Source: Palsa-504 sp963834685
GTDB lineage: Bacteria; Actinomycetota; Actinomycetes; Streptosporangiales; Streptosporangiaceae
Assembly: GCA_963834685.1 (NCBI GenBank)
Contig: CAWICW010000037.1
Coordinates: 62,001-126,000 of the forward strand
Direction: 5' to 3'
Length of the DNA stretch: 64,000 nt
Made by a program: the position numbers and the translations under genes. Shown in pieces: positions 61,548 to 64,000 of the stretch (within the stretch, counting starts at the first letter, position 1; each line of letters begins with the position of its first letter). A model generated the notes under the pieces. That model made no database searches and was not told the origin of the DNA. It saw only the letters and a list, made by a program, of their open reading frames with translations.

Positions 61548-62323
61548 GCGTACCCGAGGTCATCGTGCACCGGGATGAGCAACTGCTGGCCAAGGCGGTC
61601 GCCGCGCGCCTGGTCACCCGCCTGGTCGATTCGGTGGCCGCGCGAGGAACCGCCTCGGTGGTGCTGACCGGCGGCGGTATCGGCACCGCGGTGCTGGCCG
61701 AGCTGGCCGCCGCCCCGGCTCGGGACGCGATCGACTGGCGGCACCTGGACATCTGGTGGGGAGACGAGCGGTTCGTGGCGGCCGGCGATCCGGAGCGGAA
61801 CGAGACCGGAGCGCGCGCGGCGCTGCTCGACCACGTGGATACCGATCCGACCCGGGTGCACCCGATGCCGGGACCGGACGGGCCGGACGGCGACGATCCG
61901 GAGGCGGCGGCGGCCAGGTACGCGTCCTGGCTGGAGGCCGCCGCCAAGCCCGAGGATCACGGCCAGGTCCCGGAGTTCGACATCCTCATGCTGGGCATCG
62001 GCCCGGAGGCGCACGTGGCGTCGCTGTTCCCCGGCATGCCCGCGCTCTACGACGAGCGGCCGGTGGTAGCGGTCCGGGGCTCGCCCAAGCCGCCGCCGAC
62101 CCGGTTGACTCTCACGTTGCCGTCCATCCAGGCGGCGCGGGAAGTCTGGATCCTGGCCTCGGGCCCGGAGAAAGCCGACGCGATCGCGATGGCTCTGTCC
62201 GACGCCGGGCCGGTGCAGGTTCCCGCCGCGGGCGCACGCGGCAGGCAGCGGACGCTATTCCTGATCGACAGCGCCGCCGCGGCCAAGGTGCCCCCGCAGA
62301 TCGGCCGCCAGGGCGCGCACTGA
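61544..62323 (+). CDS. pgl: 6-phosphogluconolactonase
   Basis: A 259-aa enzyme hydrolysing 6-phosphogluconolactone, the G6PDH product. VLTGGGIGTAVLAEL, DWRHLDIWWGDERFVAAGDPERN and MLGIGPEAHVASLFPG are the typical NagB/Pgl-fold motifs. Last gene of the pentose phosphate operon; its final 69 nt overlap the 3' end of the convergent membrane-protein gene. Confidence 0.95.
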   Translation: MSVPEVIVHRDEQLLAKAVAARLVTRLVDSVAARGTASVVLTGGGIGTAVLAELAAAPARDAIDWRHLDIWWGDERFVAAGDPERNETGARAALLDHVDTDPTRVHPMPGPDGPDGDDPEAAAARYASWLEAAAKPEDHGQVPEFDILMLGIGPEAHVASLFPGMPALYDERPVVAVRGSPKPPPTRLTLTLPSIQAAREVWILASGPEKADAIAMALSDAGPVQVPAAGARGRQRTLFLIDSAAAAKVPPQIGRQGAH

Positions 62324-63928
62324 CCGGGAGGGCTTGCCGCCCGGGCGCCGGATGAAGGCCAGCCCGGCGGCCAGGCAGGCCACCGGGACCGCGGCGAGCA
62401 CGTACCGGTAGCTGAACCCGGCGGTCATCGGCGGCAGCGCGATCAGCAGCGCCCCGGCCAGCCAGGGCAGCAGGCCGACGCCGCCCCAGCGGCGCCACCG
62501 CGCGAGCACCCCGGCCGCGCCGATCAGCACGATGATGGCGAGCAGCGTGCCGCGCAGGTAGATGTAGCGCTGGTAGATCTGGAGCAGATGGTCCCAGGGC
62601 TGGACCGCCGCGGTGAACCCGAGCCCGTGGCCCGGGCCGGCGAAGTCCCGTTCCGCCTGCATGATCACGACCGCCTGGTCGTCGCCGTGCTGGCAATTCG
62701 CATCGCACCAGGTCGGACTCGAACTGCGTGGCTCGTGATAAGGGTTGCCCGGTATGTGGGTGGGGGTGACGTACCAGGGGATCTGCAGGTTCATCTCGTG
62801 ACCGCTGACGAACTGGAAGTTCGGGCCGTTCCCGTAATAGTCGTGCGGGTCTGGCTGCCGGTTCCAGCCGAACGTGTGCAGGACGTCGTCGATCACGACG
62901 CGCGTGTAGGCCATCGGCTCGGCTTCGATAGCGCGCTCGGCGAACTGCTTGGCCTGCGCGTTGATGGTAGAGGTGAACCGGAGCGAGGTGTCGGCGCCAA
63001 CCGCGTTGTACAGCGGCGTGTACCTGTCCTGGTAGGGCTCAAGCTCGTTGTCCGCCCAGATGTACTCCCCTGCTACCGGGCGGTACTCGAGCTTGGTCGG
63101 GTCACACAGGTACGACAGGAGGGGGGGCACGTCCATCTCGGAGCACTGGGCGAACGTGCTGACCCGGCTGTACAGGAAGCTGCCGGAGGAATCGGTCAGC
63201 GCGTACTGACCGTAGGTGCCGTGGAACCAGACCAGGTACGCTCCGATGGGCACGATGCCGGTTATCGCGAGGGTCACGAGGCGGCGCCATCCGACCCGCC
63301 GGGCCAGCATGCCCACCAGGACCACGACGAGCAGCGGCTCGCCGACCGACCGTACCAGCGTCGCGTACCCGATGAGCAGCCCGGCGATGGCCATGGTCAG
63401 GATCGAGGGCCGGTCACTCCAGCACAGGATGACTACCGCGACGGTAACCAGGAAGATGAACAGCGGGTCGGCGGTGACCATGTGCTCCAGGTGCAGCTCA
63501 TAGGCGTCGAACAGCACCGGCAGCGCGGGCAGCGTCGCGCCCCACCAGGGCAGCCCGCGATGGCGCAGCAGCGCGTAGATGGCCACGCCGACGACGACCC
63601 CCATCATCGCCTGGAGCAGCCCGATCGGGTAGTCGCTGTGCAGCGGGAGCAGGAGTTGCAAGAGGAACGGGTAGCCGTTCGGCCGGGTCTGGTCCGGGAT
63701 GTGCGTCACCGCGTCGTACACGTAGTTGTAGGAGTCGCTGAACCACAGGATCGGCGGATAGCCGAGGATCACGACGATGCGTACCACGATGGCAGCCGCT
63801 ACGACCAGGCCGAACTGCCAGTGCGTCACGGCCGGGCGGATCAGCCGCGCCTGCAGCGTGCTCCGCTCTCCCGCAGGCGGTTGCTGATCGGGAACGACCC
63901 GCTCGCTACCGGTGGTCGCGTTCGTCAA
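62255..63928 (-). CDS. GT-C-like multi-spanning membrane protein
   Basis: A 557-aa protein with about ten hydrophobic segments. Residues ~60-100 read LGYPPILWFSDSYNYVYDAVTHIPDQTRPNGYPFLLQLL, an aspartate in the first extracytoplasmic loop followed by a proline-glycine motif, as in polyprenol-phosphate-using glycosyltransferases of the GT-C fold. A long extracytoplasmic domain with Cys residues lies at ~250-440. It probably transfers a sugar to cell-envelope material; donor and acceptor unknown. Start ATG at 63928. Confidence 0.8.
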   Translation of the reverse strand: MTNATTGSERVVPDQQPPAGERSTLQARLIRPAVTHWQFGLVVAAAIVVRIVVILGYPPILWFSDSYNYVYDAVTHIPDQTRPNGYPFLLQLLLPLHSDYPIGLLQAMMGVVVGVAIYALLRHRGLPWWGATLPALPVLFDAYELHLEHMVTADPLFIFLVTVAVVILCWSDRPSILTMAIAGLLIGYATLVRSVGEPLLVVVLVGMLARRVGWRRLVTLAITGIVPIGAYLVWFHGTYGQYALTDSSGSFLYSRVSTFAQCSEMDVPPLLSYLCDPTKLEYRPVAGEYIWADNELEPYQDRYTPLYNAVGADTSLRFTSTINAQAKQFAERAIEAEPMAYTRVVIDDVLHTFGWNRQPDPHDYYGNGPNFQFVSGHEMNLQIPWYVTPTHIPGNPYHEPRSSSPTWCDANCQHGDDQAVVIMQAERDFAGPGHGLGFTAAVQPWDHLLQIYQRYIYLRGTLLAIIVLIGAAGVLARWRRWGGVGLLPWLAGALLIALPPMTAGFSYRYVLAAVPVACLAAGLAFIRRPGGKPSRSVRALAADLRGHLGRGGAVDQE

Positions 63929-64000
63929 CGACCGCCTCCCGACTCCTAGAGCCTGCCGGAAAGATGCTCCGGCCCTTCGCCGATCCCGCAGGCCCGGGTG
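63929..64000. other. window end, upstream of the GT-C-like gene
   Basis: Only 72 nt; it probably holds the promoter of the GT-C-like gene. Nothing else can be recognised. Confidence 0.3.

Overview
The window is very GC-rich, with strong G/C bias at third codon positions, many GTG starts and 4-base ATGA/GTGA gene overlaps. It is actinobacterial chromosome. The gene content points to a Streptomyces/Streptosporangiales-type organism: MenD/C/E menaquinone genes, an HrdB-like sigma factor, SufR-SufBDC-Rieske-SufS-SufU-SufT, CtaA followed by Tkt-Tal-Zwf-OpcA-Pgl, and acVLRF1. No rRNA, tRNA, CRISPR array or intact transposase was found.

Layout. 0-7.3 kb: a small unknown gene behind a perfect 20-bp palindrome, a LysR regulator, menD-menC (minus) divergent from menE, and a principal-type sigma factor. 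menC and menE both carry the same G-rich repeat inside the coding sequence. 7.3-13.9 kb: SRPBCC protein, FdhD, MBL hydrolase, nitroreductase, then an XRE-DUF5753 (WhiJ-type) regulator flanked by relics of its usual partners (DUF397 tail, methyltransferase start) and a deletion scar joining pieces of LtrA and an aldo/keto reductase. 13.3-18.1 kb: CGNR regulator/MFS pair, an auxiliary-type trpS behind a complete Trp attenuator (leader peptide with tandem Trp codons, antiterminator, terminator), and a PadR/membrane protein pair.

18.1-33.8 kb: sugar-use genes (GH3 and GH1 glycosidases, each with a LacI regulator and clear operators), an SsuABC-like importer, a stand-alone family A DNA polymerase, and a high density of broken genes: Clp_N/UVR relic, orphan gene start behind an operator, truncated hydrolase and phosphatase, ABC-permease/isomerase scar, internally deleted GH15. 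Small deletions have repeatedly pruned this stretch.

33.7-38.6 kb: an ABC exporter split into two coupled frames, then a small HTH protein, an ABC-F protein and the peptidyl-tRNA hydrolase acVLRF1, possibly a ribosome-rescue neighbourhood. 38.6-45.3 kb: the suf operon, apparently controlled by SufR through two near-identical 21-bp sites. 45.3-52 kb: amidohydrolase, valyl-tRNA synthetase, membrane metallophosphoesterase, a zinc-finger-less DksA relative, and a His-tailed permease behind a CsoR-like operator. 52-62.3 kb: an ABC exporter pair, EamA transporter, heme A synthase, then tkt-tal-zwf-opcA-pgl (pentose phosphate pathway). 62.3 kb to the end: a large GT-C-like membrane protein overlapping the end of pgl.
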